64,000 bases of DNA from Gnetum montanum (Eukaryota > Streptophyta > Gnetopsida > Gnetales > Gnetaceae), in NCBI GenBank assembly GCA_015680685.1, contig MNCI01018059.1:824280-888279 (forward strand), in the 5' to 3' direction. Below the pieces are notes generated by a model. That model was not told where the DNA came from and made no database searches. It saw nothing but the letters and a program-made list of their open reading frames with translations. Below, in pieces: positions 46,461 to 59,331 of this stretch; the stretch's first letter is position 1, and the number at the start of each line of letters is the position of its first letter. A program made the translations under genes and the position numbers.

Positions 46461-47360
46461 TCAAAGCTTTCTAAGGTTGGTAGGCATTGCTAATTTTGAT
46501 ATGGCCTTAACCTTATCAAGATCAATACGTATCCTTGCTTTAGACACTACAAAGCCAAGCATCTTACCGGTCTTGAAACCAAAGACACATATCTTAGGAT
46601 TGAACCCACACTTGTACTTGAGGAATCTTTTAAGCACAAGGTTTAGGTCATTAGCATAGTCATTGGTCACTTTGGACTTAATGACTATATCATCTATGTA
46701 ATCATTGAGCAATCCTAACCTATAATTGTTGAAGATATGGGTCATGGATCTCTAGTAGGTTGCCCCTAAATTCTTAAGATCAAAAGACATCATGGTATAG
46801 CAAAAGGTACCCCAAGGGTTCATGAAGGTCATGCTCAGTTGGTGCTCTAGGTTAATCGTAATCTGATTATATCCCAAGAATCTATTCATAAATGATAATA
46901 AGGTATGTCTAGTTATAGTATTGATAAGTTGATTAATACTGGGTAGAGGAAAGTCAACCTTGATGGTTGCTTCATTTAGGTTTCAAAAATGGATGCAAAT
47001 ATAGATACTCCCATCTTTCTTAGGGACTACCACTATGTTGGACACCCATTCTGTGTAATCGATGGCCCTAATGAAACTAGCTTGATAAAGCTTTGAGATC
47101 TCATCACGAACTACCATGGCTAAATCAAGTCTAATCTTGTGCACATTTTTCTTAACTGGTCTAATGCTAGGTTCCAATATGATGTTGTTCTATACTAATC
47201 ATGGATCTAGGCTTGGCATATCTTCATATGATCAAGCAAAGACCCTAATGTTGCCTTGTGGGATCATGGTGATGTTTTGAGCCTATTGAGGTTCTGGTGA
47301 GAAACTTAGTATAAAGGTTTTCTCCCCACCACCATGTGTTATGACAAGAACCTAAACTAG
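46461..47360 (-). pseudogene. B2 reverse transcriptase
   Basis: It includes IRPVKKNVHKIRLDLAMVVR, EWVSNIVVVPKKDGSIYICI, MNPWGTFCYTMMSF and LNDYIDDIVIKSK, with the YIDD catalytic motif at plus 46689-46700. CGFNPKICVFGFKTGKMLGF and IRIDLDKVKAISKLAMPTNL follow. The order is that of a Tat RT. Stops and shifts split it. Confidence 0.85.
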
Positions 47361-47560
47361 AGAGTCTTCAGTTATGTCAACCACCTCTAAGTCAAGAGTT
47401 TTGACTATGATTTTAGATCATTTTAGAAGTTTCTCTATCAAGGTTACATGGTCAACAAGATTCTCAGGCTTAAGATCTAGGTAATCAAGGTCAACACACC
47501 ATTCAACATCACCATGAGGCCCACTTAAACTTAAAGGTAGAATGATCTACTTCCAAGTAC

Positions 47561-48239
47561 TCATACTTCGATCCTACATGTCAACCAAAAGCATATTTAG
47601 TCGCACCTAGGTAAAAGTACATAAACAATGCTATAAAATGCTAAAATTTTGCAAATACGTGCTAATCTAATGCAAACAAGGTCATCCAAGGATATCAATT
47701 TGTGAAGGACAAGTTAGCAAAGTACAATAGAGCTCAAATAAAGCTCAATAAATGGTAAGTATGAGAAATAAGGCTACAAATGATTGACAAGGATATAATT
47801 ATGCTAGTTTAAGGCCATAGCAGGCCATGATGCCAATTTAAGGCCATAGCGGATCATGGTCACATGGTATCAAATGGTGGTTAGGGAAGGTCAAACCCTA
47901 CTATTTAATACCATTCAAAGGTTAAACAAAGGAAAATAAGGTTATAATAAGGCAAATAAAAATAATATAAGGCTACACAAAGACCACCAAAAGATCAAAA
48001 ATGTTGACAATGTAATACTAGGTCAAACAAAAGTTAAAGAATCATTTAATAAGGTAAAAATCAAGTAAAAAGGTTACATATGGTGAAATTTGGCTAATAT
48101 AGGTCAAAAAGGGTTAGGTTTTGATAATTTTAGATCTTAGCAAGCCATGATTTAGGACTACAAGGCTATTAGATGAGCTTTGGTGTTAGTTATGTCTATT
48201 TGCACATGAAAATTAAGAGTTTTGAAGCTTCCATGCTAG
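47561..48239. other. No gene recognised
   Basis: AT-rich, purine-rich on the plus strand. It contains GGCCATAGCAGGCCATG-like words (47810-47870). Confidence 0.35.
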
Positions 48240-51090
48240 GCCTCCCCTATTTCCATGCTAGCTAGCATGGAAGAAGGGACCCTTAGTGTGGAGACTAGGA
48301 AAAGAAGGTTTTGAAACATCTAGAGGTACAAAATTAAGGTCCCAAGATCTCCCTAAGGCAACATAGGGCCAAATCTATCAAAATTAGGCACTCTAGAGGT
48401 TTATAAGGGCCAAAAAGTAGGTTTTGTACTCTTCCCCCTAGTTTCCATGTTGTCCAACATGGAAGAGAGGGGCTTTAGCATTGAGAATAAAAATCTTATC
48501 AAAATAAGATCAAACAAGGTCAAATTAATAGCTAAAGCCTAGATTAGAACTTGTAAATCCTCTAGCTTCCTTTTGAGGTAGTTTGAGTTGGTTTTGGGTG
48601 TTAAAATATGTTGAAATGGCTGCCCCCTTTTTTCCACACTAAGCATAGTATCCTCCTCATGGAAAAATGGAGGAACACTTTTTTCATTCTTTAGGATGGT
48701 TTAAGAGTACATCGAATAGGTTTCTAGGCTCCTAGGATTGTAAATCATGATTTTGTAAGCTTCTAGTTAATTTTGGATACGTTTGGAGGTTACTCAAGGG
48801 AATCTAATGTCTCATCCACCTATTTGATTGCTAAGGAAGTTACTCAAGCATGGAAGATTTGGGAAATGCATTTTAGAGGTTAAAATAAGATCAAACAAGA
48901 AAAAACGTTAAGACTATGAGGTCCTAACCTTCTCTGACATAGATCTTTAACTTCTAGGAGTGTCATATTGCCACAAAATGTGAAAAGGAAGCCTTTCCCC
49001 ACTATTTCCATGCTACTCGACATGGAAGGAATCCTCTCCAGCATGGATGGAGTAAGAATTCCATATCTAGACCAATTCAAGTCTCAATCAACTATGCATG
49101 TCATGTCCTAAAGTCACTAGGATTAAAAGCTAAGGTTTTAGATCAAAATTTGGTAGTTTTAAATATTTCTAAGTGTTTTTTGAACTTCCCCATTTTTTCC
49201 ACATTGGGAATGGGGGGGGTGCAACATGGAAGACTAGGGGGAACCATTTTCTAATCATTTTGCACTAGTTTCCTAAGGTTTAAATGCTCTAGTAAGTGTC
49301 AACAAGGTTCTAAAGTGCATGCAAGGTTATTTGATGTCATTTTGAGGTGTTTATGAGCCCCAAATTAGTCCCCTCACAGTCTCCACGCTGGCCGGCATGG
49401 AGTAGAGGGATCTCAACATGGAAGAATCACAAATCTATGATCTAGGATAGTTTTAGCTTCAATCAATCATTCATGTATGCTTCTAGGATTGCTAGAGTTT
49501 AGGACTAAGGTTTAGGATCAAAACTAGTTAGTTATGAGTTTTTCTAGATGGTTTTTAAGATTCCCCCTTTTTCCCATGTTGAGGATAATATGCTCAACAT
49601 GGAAGACTAGAGGAAGTAGCTTCTTGATCATTTGTGATCACTTTTGTAGGGTTTGAGGGCTCTAGAAGGTGTGAAACGGGTCTTAAGACTCATGCAAAGC
49701 TATAGCTTGTTTGCTTGAGGTGTTTAAAGGTCATTTTGGAATCGCCCAAAAGTTTTCCTCTTTCTTCCATGCAAGCCAGCATGGAAGATGGATATCTCAG
49801 TGTGGAGGAACTAGGGATATTTTCTTTTTGTTAATTTCTACTAGTTTTTCCTATGCATGTATATCCACAGGGTTACTAGTATTAACTATTGATTCCTAGG
49901 ATCTATGAGAGGGTTTTTAAGCTTCCCCCCTTTTCATCCACACTAGGGCTAGGACAATTGGTGTGAATGAGGTCCTCCTAAGCATGGAGAACCCAAGGGA
50001 GGAAAGTTTTAATCATTTTAGATAACTTCTAAAATTCTAGTGGCTTTTGGAAGGTTTGGGTTACTTTTGGAAGTCAAACTATATACAAACTTCAATAGTT
50101 TTGGCTTCCCCCCTTCCATCCATGTTGAGACTAGAATGCTTAGTGTGGAGGGGGTCATCCCCAACATAGAAGAACCTTAGGAGTTTGATTTTTGTTGATT
50201 TTTGACATTCTATTAGCTTCCAAAGATACTATTAAGGTTTTGGTGTTAGTCCAAGGTAATCTAATGTTGTTTTCATTTTTTTGGGATTCACCACTAGTCT
50301 TCTTAGCTTCATCCTCCTAGTTTCCATGTTGGGCAGCATGAAAGAGGTCTCCCCCAACATGGAAGAACCATGAAAGTCATATCTAGGCTAGTTTGACACC
50401 TAATTGACCATGCATGTTAGCCTCTAGGGTTGTTGGTGTGAATAGTCAATACTAGGTGTCAAGATCTAGTAGTTTGGAGGCTACTAGATGCCTCATGCAA
50501 TCTACCCCTTCTTCCATGTTGGGCATGATGGCCCCATAATTGATGAGAGGGGGATGGTAATTTTGTGCCATCCTTGACTACTTTTGAGGTTTTTGAAAGC
50601 TATAGAGGATTTTGATGGGTCTAAGGATCATCAAGCTTTGAGGAATGGCTACTAGGTCATTTTTTGGCTTACCCACACTCATCCATGATGGGGATGAGAT
50701 GCTTAGTGTGGATGAAGCCTTCCCCAATGTGTAACTACCAAATCCCAAGGTTTCAACCAGATTCAACTAGGTTTGGTGAGGTTCCAAGGCTACCAAAGGT
50801 GCTTGGAGTGATTCTAGGTCATGTGGGCCCACTTCCATGATTACACTTGGACTAGATGGTTGTCGGGAACTAAGAATGGATGTTACCCCCATTCTTTCAT
50901 GCTAGAAAGCATTGCCTTAGCATGGAAACCCATGTTGTGTAGTTTTGTCCATGTCCTATTCCTATTTGGAACCCAAGGCTAAAAAAGATAGGTTTTGATT
51001 ACTAAAAATGGAAAAATAGTTATGTTTTACTATTTTTAGGTAGTGGGAGGCATGTTTCCACACTAGGCATGAAATCCCTAGCATGGATGC
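48240..51090. repeat. Tandem array TR1, about 190-bp unit with a hairpin
   Basis: About 15 units are marked by TTCCATGCTNGNCAGCATGG-type inverted repeats at about 48253, 48446, 48632, 49005, 49198, 49380, 49573, 49766, 49937, 50120, 50320, 50512, 50680, 50897 and 51056, with spacing mostly 170-200. Alternate units are more alike (49198 with 49573; 49380 with 49766), so the real repeat may be a dimer of about 380 bp. It lies 5' of B2 pol. Tat elements are known to carry tandem repeats in untranslated regions. Confidence 0.75.
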
Positions 51091-51240
51091 ATGGTAGCTA
51101 AGATTGAAATATTGTTCTAATTATCAAAAGTGGCTAAAACTTTCCATTGATGGAATTTTTTAGTCAAAGTGAGCGTATGATGGGGTCCACTACTCAAAAT
51201 TTTAAAATTTTAACTTAACTCCTACCAATCTCAGCATGGA

Positions 51241-51262
51241 NNNNCCCCCCCCCCCCCCCCCC
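51241..51262. other. 4-N gap followed by poly-C run
   Basis: Four N are followed by 18 C. This is probably an assembly artefact at the end of TR1. Confidence 0.8.
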
Positions 51263-51699
51263 ACCTACACTTCAATGCACTAGGATTTATGGTGCATTAA
51301 ATGAGCAACTGGGGTTTAGAGGCAAGCATTTAGGTTTTGGTGGGATTTTTATTATCAAATTTTGTAAGTTTCAATCACAATCTTCATTTTGGAAAATAGC
51401 ACATTGGAGGAGAGCTTAGGTAGAGATTTCTTATTGTATGGAGCACCAATATTCAATCTGGAAGTCTTCCATTTTCCTTGCAACTAGCATTAAACCTCTA
51501 TTCTTCCAAGATTCCAACCATTCCCAACATTAAGCCTACCATGACATCTAAACAGTGTGGAGGGAAGAGACAAATTATAAGGATTAAAAAGGAAAATTAT
51601 TAGGCAAGGAATTTTTTAGGATTTTTGAGGCCTATCTCAATCCAATCTTTAGCCATTACTACTCCTAGGTAGGTAGTTGTACCCATTTTTCTTGCTTTC

Positions 51700-52850
51700 A
51701 TTTCTAGCTATTTTTTTTCTTACCATGTGTGGAGCCATTTTCTTCATATCTATGTTGATAAATAGGGTAAAATGAAATTCTAACAAAATTATCACTCTTA
51801 TTTTAATCATTTCTATTCAAACCTATGGTTTTTTCATTTTTTTGGCATTGGTAGATTTGGTTTTAAAATCAGGCTTACTATTTTCATGCTTTTTTCCAAA
51901 ATTTGGGAGTAGGATTGTTTTTCTCAAATCTAGGTGAAAAGATTCATTATAATTAAATTTTTTTAAAAAAACTCCTATCCCATTTTTTTTGTGTTTTCTA
52001 ATGTGTATGATTTATTTTGGTTGTTTGGCTATTTTTCATGGCTATCTCAAATTAGGTTTTATAGATTTTAATCTTTTTGGTGATTTTTGCATGGAAAAGG
52101 AAAGCAACATTGTGTACTTTTTCATAAGAAAATGGATGCATATTTTTAAACTTTTATGCTATGGGTTTGTAGCCCTACATGTATTCTTTCCAATGGCTAT
52201 TTTCTCATTCAATTTGGCTTTGAAAATATTAAGTTATGATTGTTTTCCTAAGGTTGTGTAGTCAGGTATTTTATGCCATTTTTAGATGTTCATGTAAATT
52301 CATGAATTTTTTCTAAGTAAACAGAAAGAATTTTTGGTTTTTTTGGTTATTTTTTGATAGGTCTTGGCTTCATATTTTCAATGGAGGTGGAATCCCTCTG
52401 ATTGAATTTGAAACAAATTTTTAATGAATTTTTTATTAAGCCTATATCAAAAGGAGGTTTGTGCCATTTTTAGATTTTTGTTTAAATTGGTGAATTTTTT
52501 CTGAAACAATGGCAAGGGGTTATAAATTTTTTAAGAATTTATGTGTAGGTCTTGATTGAGCCTTTCAAATGGTGGTGGAACCACTCCATTTGGAACTCAA
52601 ATGAATTTTAGCACATTTTTTACCAACCCTGCATAAAAGTGGGTTAATGGTGATGACTACAGTTTTTTTTTTTTTTTTTATGCTAGATTTTTCTATGTTT
52701 CATGTAAAACATTTTATGTATCTATAGTTGTAATGATCATGGCTACAAAGCTTCTGATTTCCAAATTACTTCCATGGTGGAATCACTAAAATCAGACCTT
52801 ATATGAATTTTTTGGCTAAATTGTGTGAATAAGGTTAAATCTTGATTGTA
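51700..52850. repeat. Tandem array TR2, about 187-200 bp unit, AT-rich
   Basis: About five diverged units occur. Corresponding points are GGAGGTGGAATCCCTCTGAT (near 52385), GGTGGTGGAACCACTCC (near 52572) and CATGGTGGAATCACT (near 52772). Each is followed by GAATTTT or a related stretch and preceded by GGTCTTG or a similar word. The open stretch at 51989-52261 is not a gene. A T-run (52664-52679) lies inside. Confidence 0.5.
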
Positions 52851-53285
52851 GTACTTTACCCCTTTGGGGATGGATGTGATTGACATGTGTAGAGATTTTT
52901 CTTGTCAACTCTCATGACTTTGGAGATTGCTAAATATGTAAATCTTATGTTTTAAATTTTTTTTAAGAAAAGTAAATGCTTTTACTATTTTTTAACAAGT
53001 TTTTACTATGGCTATTTTTTTCTAAGTTTTAATGCTTTTTCTCACTTTATGCATGGTTTAAACTAAATCTTAATTATGCTTATGAAGCTTTGGCTATAAT
53101 ATTTTGGCTATGAAGTAAAATGCTATAAAAGGTTATAATAATGCTTTTTGTGGATTTTCTTAAGCAAACTTGAATAAACACCTTAGAGCTTTTTACAAGG
53201 GCTAATTTCACCCCCGAATAGGATGTTTTTTCAAACTTGTTAAGAAATTCTAATTGGTCATAATGTTTTTGCTTTGGCCATGTAG
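52851..53285. other. AT-rich, probable intron or upstream part of the next gene
   Basis: No coding signal. It ends with GGCCATGTAG at 53285, a plausible splice acceptor for the pseudogene that follows. Confidence 0.4.
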
Positions 53286-54944
53286 GGTCTTCATGAAGCC
53301 CATACTCATTATTATGGAGTTAGTGGGCATCTTATGCTATGTTGACCACCCCAAGGCCAACACCTAGCTCCCTAACATGCCTTTGGGGAAGGTATCATTA
53401 TGGTTCTGACCTAGGGTAAGGGAATTTGTTACCTATATCCTACAGAATTTTAGTGTGATGCTATGGTCACACTTGTCCACTAATGTGGCTGGGGCCATAG
53501 TGGAGTCACTGATGCCTCGAGCATCTAACCTAATTTCTAGGTTTATTACAAACAATCTACCTCCTAAGACAATATGGAAAATAAAAAATGTGATTAGCCC
53601 ATGTTACCTTACAGAGATTTGGACCATGCCAAAGTATAGTTAATATAATGTTGAAAATAATTTAATGGTGGCACATAGAGCCCACACATTATTCTAGAAC
53701 CCACCCAGAACCATTTACCATCTACAAGGGTGAGTATGGTTATTGTAGTGTTTTTATGTTTTTTAGCTTTATTGGCTAAACTACCTTCCCTAACTTCATT
53801 GGTTTTGTGAACTTCTTGTAGGTATAAGATCGGTGATCAAGGCTTGATCACTAATGATCAAACTTTGGTGGTGGCTCAAACTACCTTAGATGTATTTACA
53901 AAGGACCCCCAGATTATAACTGTTGTGAATGAAAAATTAAGAGGGGACATTGATGCATACACCAATATATTCAACCTTGTCTACAAGAAGTGTGTGTATG
54001 AAATGATGATACACAATTGGTGGATGGGATTCAAAAGCTCCTTGGATAAAACCCTAGAAACTGGTACATCTACTCAAACAACACCAAAGAAGAAGAAAAA
54101 AGGTAAACATAAAGGCTATAGCATCTAATGTTTTATGATTATGAAAATTCTAAGTATTCTATTGAACTTGCTTATGTTGATGCTAAATGTTGGTTGTTGC
54201 CTTGTAGGACCCTCCACCTCCATTGATGTCACCTTGTCACTTATTGGACATCATGATGATACCATCATCTTAAAGTTTGGTGAGGTGATACCAACATAAG
54301 AGTGGCTAAAGGGATAAGTGCTTGGGTACCTTCAAGCAAACATCTAGTATGGGAGCTTGGTTGATTTGTTTATGGTACCTATCCCTTCCATTCCCACTAC
54401 AAAGATGCTTCACATCATCAACTCCTTCAATGAAAGGGTTTATCATCATAACACCATCATTTAAGGTGTGACAATTAACATGGACATTTATGAGTGTCTC
54501 GTTTGCAACTTGGTTGGTGTCCTTGCTGATGGGAAGGTTGCCACCAAACTAGTAAAGGAATTAAGCCATCATGAGGAAGTTTTGGAGTGGTTTGGTGCTA
54601 GCATTGGCCATTCCAGATTTTCCATGGAAAACTCCACAAACATTGATGTAATGGAATCATATCCTTTGTTCCAGTCTCATGTGTTGCCCAAACTATTATT
54701 GCAAAAGAAGGAGATCAACATCATGCAGGGGTGGACCTTTAAGAAGGTCTTGATAAATGACACCAAGTTCAACTAGGTGGTTGCTTTGGTTTTTAGGCTT
54801 AAGGATGAGATCCTTGGACTCAATAGGGATACCTTTACCTTAATCCACATGCATTTTTCATTTTTGCTAAGTTACTTGAAGAGCTTTGTAGAGTTTTTGA
54901 TGGTTGGAGGAATGGATGATGGATTGTCCAAGATCCAAGCTAAC
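53286..54944 (+). pseudogene. FCP1/NIF-like (HAD) phosphatase pseudogene with introns
   Basis: There are three exons: 53286-53729, 53822-54102 and 54208-54944. Introns 53730-53821 (AAGG-GTGAGT to TTGTAG) and 54103-54207 (AAG-GTAAAC to TTGTAG) keep the reading frame across both joins. Exon 1 shows the FCP1 homology order: KPILIIMELVGIL (motif I, where the family has LDLNG; Asp is Glu here), PRVREFVTYILQNFSVMLWS, LTEIWTMPKYS, and NPPRTIYHLQ-GYKIGD across the join. The DDS motif is replaced by AHRAH, so catalysis is lost. Exon 2 ends in a Lys-rich stretch (PKKKKKGKHKG). Exon 3 is unrecognised. Several stops occur. It ends where the A4 LTR is inserted. It is probably a host gene or captured copy, not a standard retroelement gene. 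Confidence 0.6.
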
Positions 54945-55829
54945 TGATAAGTGGTGGAGTAGTCCAATAGCCAACCATATGAGATACAATTGTTCACATG
55001 TAACCTAGTCAAATTCTGTAGATAAGACATGTGATTATGCTAGTAATTGGTTAAAGTTTGAGATAGTTTTCTTTTCACATGAATCTAGTATAATCTATGT
55101 GTATAGTTTAGCTCTTAGTGAGGTGTATGATATATTGATGTTATTAGGCCATAACTCCTACCTATGATGGTAAAGTGTAAAAATAGTGCTAAGTCTAAGG
55201 AAAATGGTAAAACAATCTACTCTAGCCTAGAGTGATAAGCATTAGTTCCTAGCTAGTTGTACACGTCTTGGGCTCATGTAACCATTATTAGGATTACCAA
55301 GTGAGTTTACTACTAAGCGAATCAAGTAAAACCACTACTAGGTTACTAAAAAATCACACGTAATGCTTGAAACCAGTTGTACTCATTCCACTTTACTAAT
55401 GAACAAGGAAAGTAAAGTACTTAAAAATGTAACTAATTAAGCTAAGAAAATATTAAGAATTATGCTCAGTAAAACAATAAAGTTAAGGGGATGTTATAAT
55501 GATGAAAAGAAATCTTGATCTTTATTTCCATCATGAACTATGCCCAAGACACTAACCTTGAATAAAGACTTTGGACAACTACTCAACATCACACTGTGAG
55601 CATTTACTTTATTGCTAAACTATGAAAAAAAAACTACAAGAGTCTACCTACAGTTGGAATGATAGTTGTTTTTTGGACCATGCACCTAAGTGTCATATTT
55701 ATAGGCCTACACATGTCTACAATATTGAATATTTAACATCGTAGCTTGTGCTCTAATATCGGGGATTTGATATTGCAGCTCTAATATCAATTGTTTGATA
55801 TCATAGCCATGTAAAAAATCAATTTATCA
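54945..55829 (-). repeat. Family A LTR (A4, 3' LTR)
   Basis: The 885-bp LTR has TGATAA and TTATCA ends. On the minus strand it is preceded by CAATCTTGGGGATA. U3 array at 55740-55815, TATA at 55703-55696. It is the closest relative of the A7 LTR. Confidence 0.85.
55696..55815 (-). promoter_or_regulatory. A4 LTR U3: GATATCAAA-type array plus TATA box
   Basis: The minus strand carries GGCTATGATATCAAACAATT, GATATTAGAGCTGC, AATATCAAATCCCC and GATATTAGAGC units, then TATAAATA (55703-55696). Confidence 0.55.
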
Positions 55830-56030
55830 TATCCCCAAGATTGACTAAAAACTTGTCCTCAAATTCAAACAAAATGAGGAAGGAGTTCCTTACAAAAATT
55901 AAGAGGTAGATTTACATGACATTGACTACTATGTACATGACTCTTAAATACTATAGTGGTGTTTACAAAAGAAATAAGATACAACATGACAACTTTACCA
56001 AAAAAAAAGTTGGTGAAGCTTGATGTACCC

Positions 56031-58786
56031 TTATGTAGTTCCTAATGGTGGTGATTCTTTCATTAGTTACTTCCCCTTGTCATTAGGTTTTTGAAATTTG
56101 TACCAGTTCAGAAGCACATGAAGTTTCTCCTCTTCCATTCTTAGATCATGCACTGTCCATGCTTGTTGTGTCATTTTTGATGGATTGAGTTCATCCCATG
56201 AGCATGAAAACTATAGAAACATCTAATTTTCCTTAACATACCAAGCTACAAACTACCTCCTCTCCTCTTTGAATGCTCTGGCCTTTTCTTGTAGTTCATG
56301 GTAATCATTCAATCTTCTAGCTAGGTTTACTACTACATCTTTCTATCCTTGGGAGCTAGCCTTCATTGTTTCCAATTCAAAGTTTGCCACTTGGAGTTTC
56401 TGTAGAGCATCTTTATGACCCATAAACTCTTTTTCATATAGAGCATATGTGGCTATTGCTTAATATTCTATCTCATTCTTGGACCTTCCTACTATTAACA
56501 TGGCTAACTTAGCATAATAGAGGTTAGCTAACCCCATGTACTCTTTTAGGTCTTCAATTTGTAGGTCTTTATTTTTCACTTTTTCTTGGTGGAAAAAGGT
56601 GTAACTATCTAGAATGGGTTACCAATCAGGATTCTGTGCTAAAATAGAGTTGATTCTATCCTTTGCCATCTAGATATTTTTTTCATTGATTTTCTTGTAC
56701 ATGTCTACTTGATCACAGAAGTGTTCCTTGAGCCTTTTGTGTTTTTTTGCCTCATTTTTCCACATTCTTATTTCAATGGCTAACTTTTGTTAAATGGCAC
56801 ATATCTCCTCCATTAAGAAGGTTTGATTTTTTTGTGCAAGATGGCTCATGTCTTGGTTGACCTATACTAGTTATTTCCTTAATTAGTGGATGCTCTTGTA
56901 CAAAATGTTTGTCTGCTTTTCCATAGTGGTCAACCTCATTTTATCAGCAGCAAGCTATTTATTTTCCTCTTGGACTATAGTATGTGCCTTGACATGTGCA
57001 TATGTTTATGCTTCAACGACTAAGGCATTCCATACCAGTTTCTCCTTCTTTGTTGACATCTATTTATTCTACTCAATCAGGCAATTCATTTGTTTAATTC
57101 TAAACTCCTCTATCTGTTCAGGTTTATTGAATTAAATTAGATCTCTTCATTCAGCTCTCAAGGTTGTGAGCTCTTCTTGTAATCTCAAAATTTCATTCCC
57201 TGCATGCTCTACCCTTGTCTCTAACATGACCATTTTTCCTTTGGTAGCAATGAGCTTAGACTGTATTCTAGTGACATCACTTGGAATGTCAAAGAGTATT
57301 ATCATGAGTTTCCTAGCCTACAGTAGTCTATTAAGCACATCTTCATGATCAACAAGAGCCATCGAGGTTCTAGTTAACATTTGAACATCTCTAGCTCTAG
57401 TTAGATCTGTTGATGGCATAACAAGTATGTTGAAGCACTCTTTGATATGATCAGTGATCACTTCTACTACTCCCATTGCAACTTGGTGTTGCATTACCAC
57501 TACTATGACTTCCTCTACTATCTCAAGCATCACTTGGAATGATGCAATGCTCCTAGAGATATGTTGTGACCATTGGACCTCTCCTCCTGACTGTAGTGAA
57601 ATTTTTCCACTTGCTAGATCTACTAAAACTATGGGCTAGATGGGACATTCAATAACTCTGTAAAGGTTGGCATCTTTCCTTATTCCTTAGTTGATGATTT
57701 CTGTAATCTATTATAAATGACTCATCAATGATCTATAATCTTGTGATGATAGTGATGGAACTTGTTGTTGTTGCTATTCTTGTTGTTGCTGCTATTACTC
57801 TTACTATTGTTGTTGCTTCTATTTTGCTCTTGCTCTTATTCTTGTTCTCATTGCTCTTCACCATGGTCTTTTATAAGTGGTGTTGATTTTAGTAATTTAT
57901 CATATGAAGCATTTTTGGCTTACCTAGCAACATCATTGATGTATCCTAGGATTCCAGCTCTCTTGCATAGCTTTTTGATAAGGCAGGAAAATGGAAGTAT
58001 TGGCTTTCCTACCTTCCTTTCTTCAAACCATCTCTGAATATCCATAAAGTAGAGTTGTGTGGGGTTCGCATTATATTTTCCCATCAAGATCACACTTCCT
58101 CTAGCTGCATAAGTGAATAGTTAGTTGAGTCCTTTTTCTAGGAACAAGTGATAGGTGTCAATTTTAAAGTAGATTCTTTCTTCCAAAGTTATCTCATTAT
58201 AGCCATTATCTTCTTTGCCATATGTCTATTTTAGCCATAGTCTTTTGGTTTCAGGACCTAATCAGCTAGATAGATGTGCTTCCCTTGCTCCTTCATTAGG
58301 TATGTTGAGTGCTTTAGCTATCACCTTGATTGAGAATGAGACTGAGATTCCTCCAATGTTAACAGTGGTCCCCTCTTCTTTGTTATCACAAAACTAATAG
58401 GTTTTCCCATGGTATCATTCACCATTATGTGAAAGTATAGGCCATAGATGTGATGCTTCGAGTTGCATCCTTACTGCTTCAAGAACAAATTCCATGAATG
58501 GGTCAAAGTTCATTTCCATAATAACTATGGTCAGGATGGATCTCTCTTGAATAGCTTGAAGGTAGTCTTGTGGCAACGTGAGGTGCTGTCCTTAGACTTG
58601 TGGTTCCTCTACCTCTCCTTAGATCAATTGTCTTGTAGTAGGAGTCTCTTGATGAATGCTAAATGATTGAGCTTCCTACAACTTGTTTTTTGGTTCTTAT
58701 CCTCTAGTTCAACCTCTACGTTGGCCTCTTTGTCATTTACTTGCATCTTGTGATGGTCCTCTTTATGCTCCTCTCTTTAGGATCAT
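56031..58786 (-). pseudogene. A4 env-position ORF
   Basis: It starts at ATG 58786-58784 in the ATTACAA-ATG context (MILKRGA) and ends at TAA 56033-56031 after ESPPLGTT, as A3 does (EEPLPPRTT). The N-terminal domain (about 58580-57900) is the clearest in the window: HLWPILSHNG, EEGTTVNIGGISVSFSIKVI, AKALNIPNEGA, RGSVILMGKYNANPTQLYFM, RWFEERKVGKPILPF, SCLIKKLCKRAGILGYI. A Gln/Asn-rich repeat (57860-57760) follows, then a part matching A3 (57533-57318) and a coiled coil down to about 56280. The domain order equals A3 and A2. I read it as the plant-transposon protein type; membrane features are absent. Scattered stops make it inactive. Confidence 0.7.
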
Positions 58787-59331
58787 TTGTAATCATTAAG
58801 GAATTGGGGATTATTAGAAGGTGTTCTCTAATTTTATAACACCCTTCCTTTCTCATACTTTTAGTTAGATCAAGTTCTTAGTTGTTAGCATTGTAGAGTT
58901 AGAAAAGTTTTGCAAAAAATTACCTCATAAATGTTAATTTCCTTATAACCCTTCAAAATTATTCATTTTGTTCCTTATGCATGGCTCATAATGATGATTA
59001 TGGATCCTTAAGAACATTATTTGAGTGTTTTGGCATTAATTTGATTAATTATTGCTTAAAAATTTCAACTTTCACTTCATACTTATTCTTAAAATACCTT
59101 CCAAGTGTTAGTAAATTTTTAAAAATTAGATTAGATTTTTCTCACTAGCACCTTCCCATTACTAAGATGAGCACTCTGTGTTCAAATAGGTTCAAAAATC
59201 ACAATTGGAGTAATAATGGTTAAGTTATGGCTAGGAAAAGCTAGGAGGTCAAAGCTCAAATTAGAGAAGAAAATTCAAATAATCTCCCTTGGCTCAAATG
59301 AAAAATGGTGAAAAAATTTGCTAAGTTTCTG

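Larger units (their letters stand above)
42251..47560 (-). mobile_element. B2, Tat-like Ty3/gypsy element (LTR and pol)
   Basis: In minus orientation the order is RT, RNase H, a second RNase H, integrase, 3' LTR. No gag or protease is joined to its 5' side; tandem repeats lie there instead. The second RNase H marks the Tat lineage. Confidence 0.75.

Noticed and set aside
48240-51090. CRISPR-like spacing of palindromic repeats
   Set aside because: The units are diverged along their whole length, about 190 bp long, in a plant retroelement context, with no cas genes.
51989-52261. 90-codon open frame with possible membrane segments
   Set aside because: It lies in AT-rich tandem array TR2; Phe/Leu richness follows from T-rich DNA.
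57762-58037. Leucine-run open frame that looks like a signal peptide
   Set aside because: It is the antisense of the Gln/Asn-rich linker in the A4 extra ORF.
56031-58786. Calling the extra ORF a true envelope gene
   Set aside because: Position fits, but no signal peptide, membrane anchor or glycoprotein features are visible.
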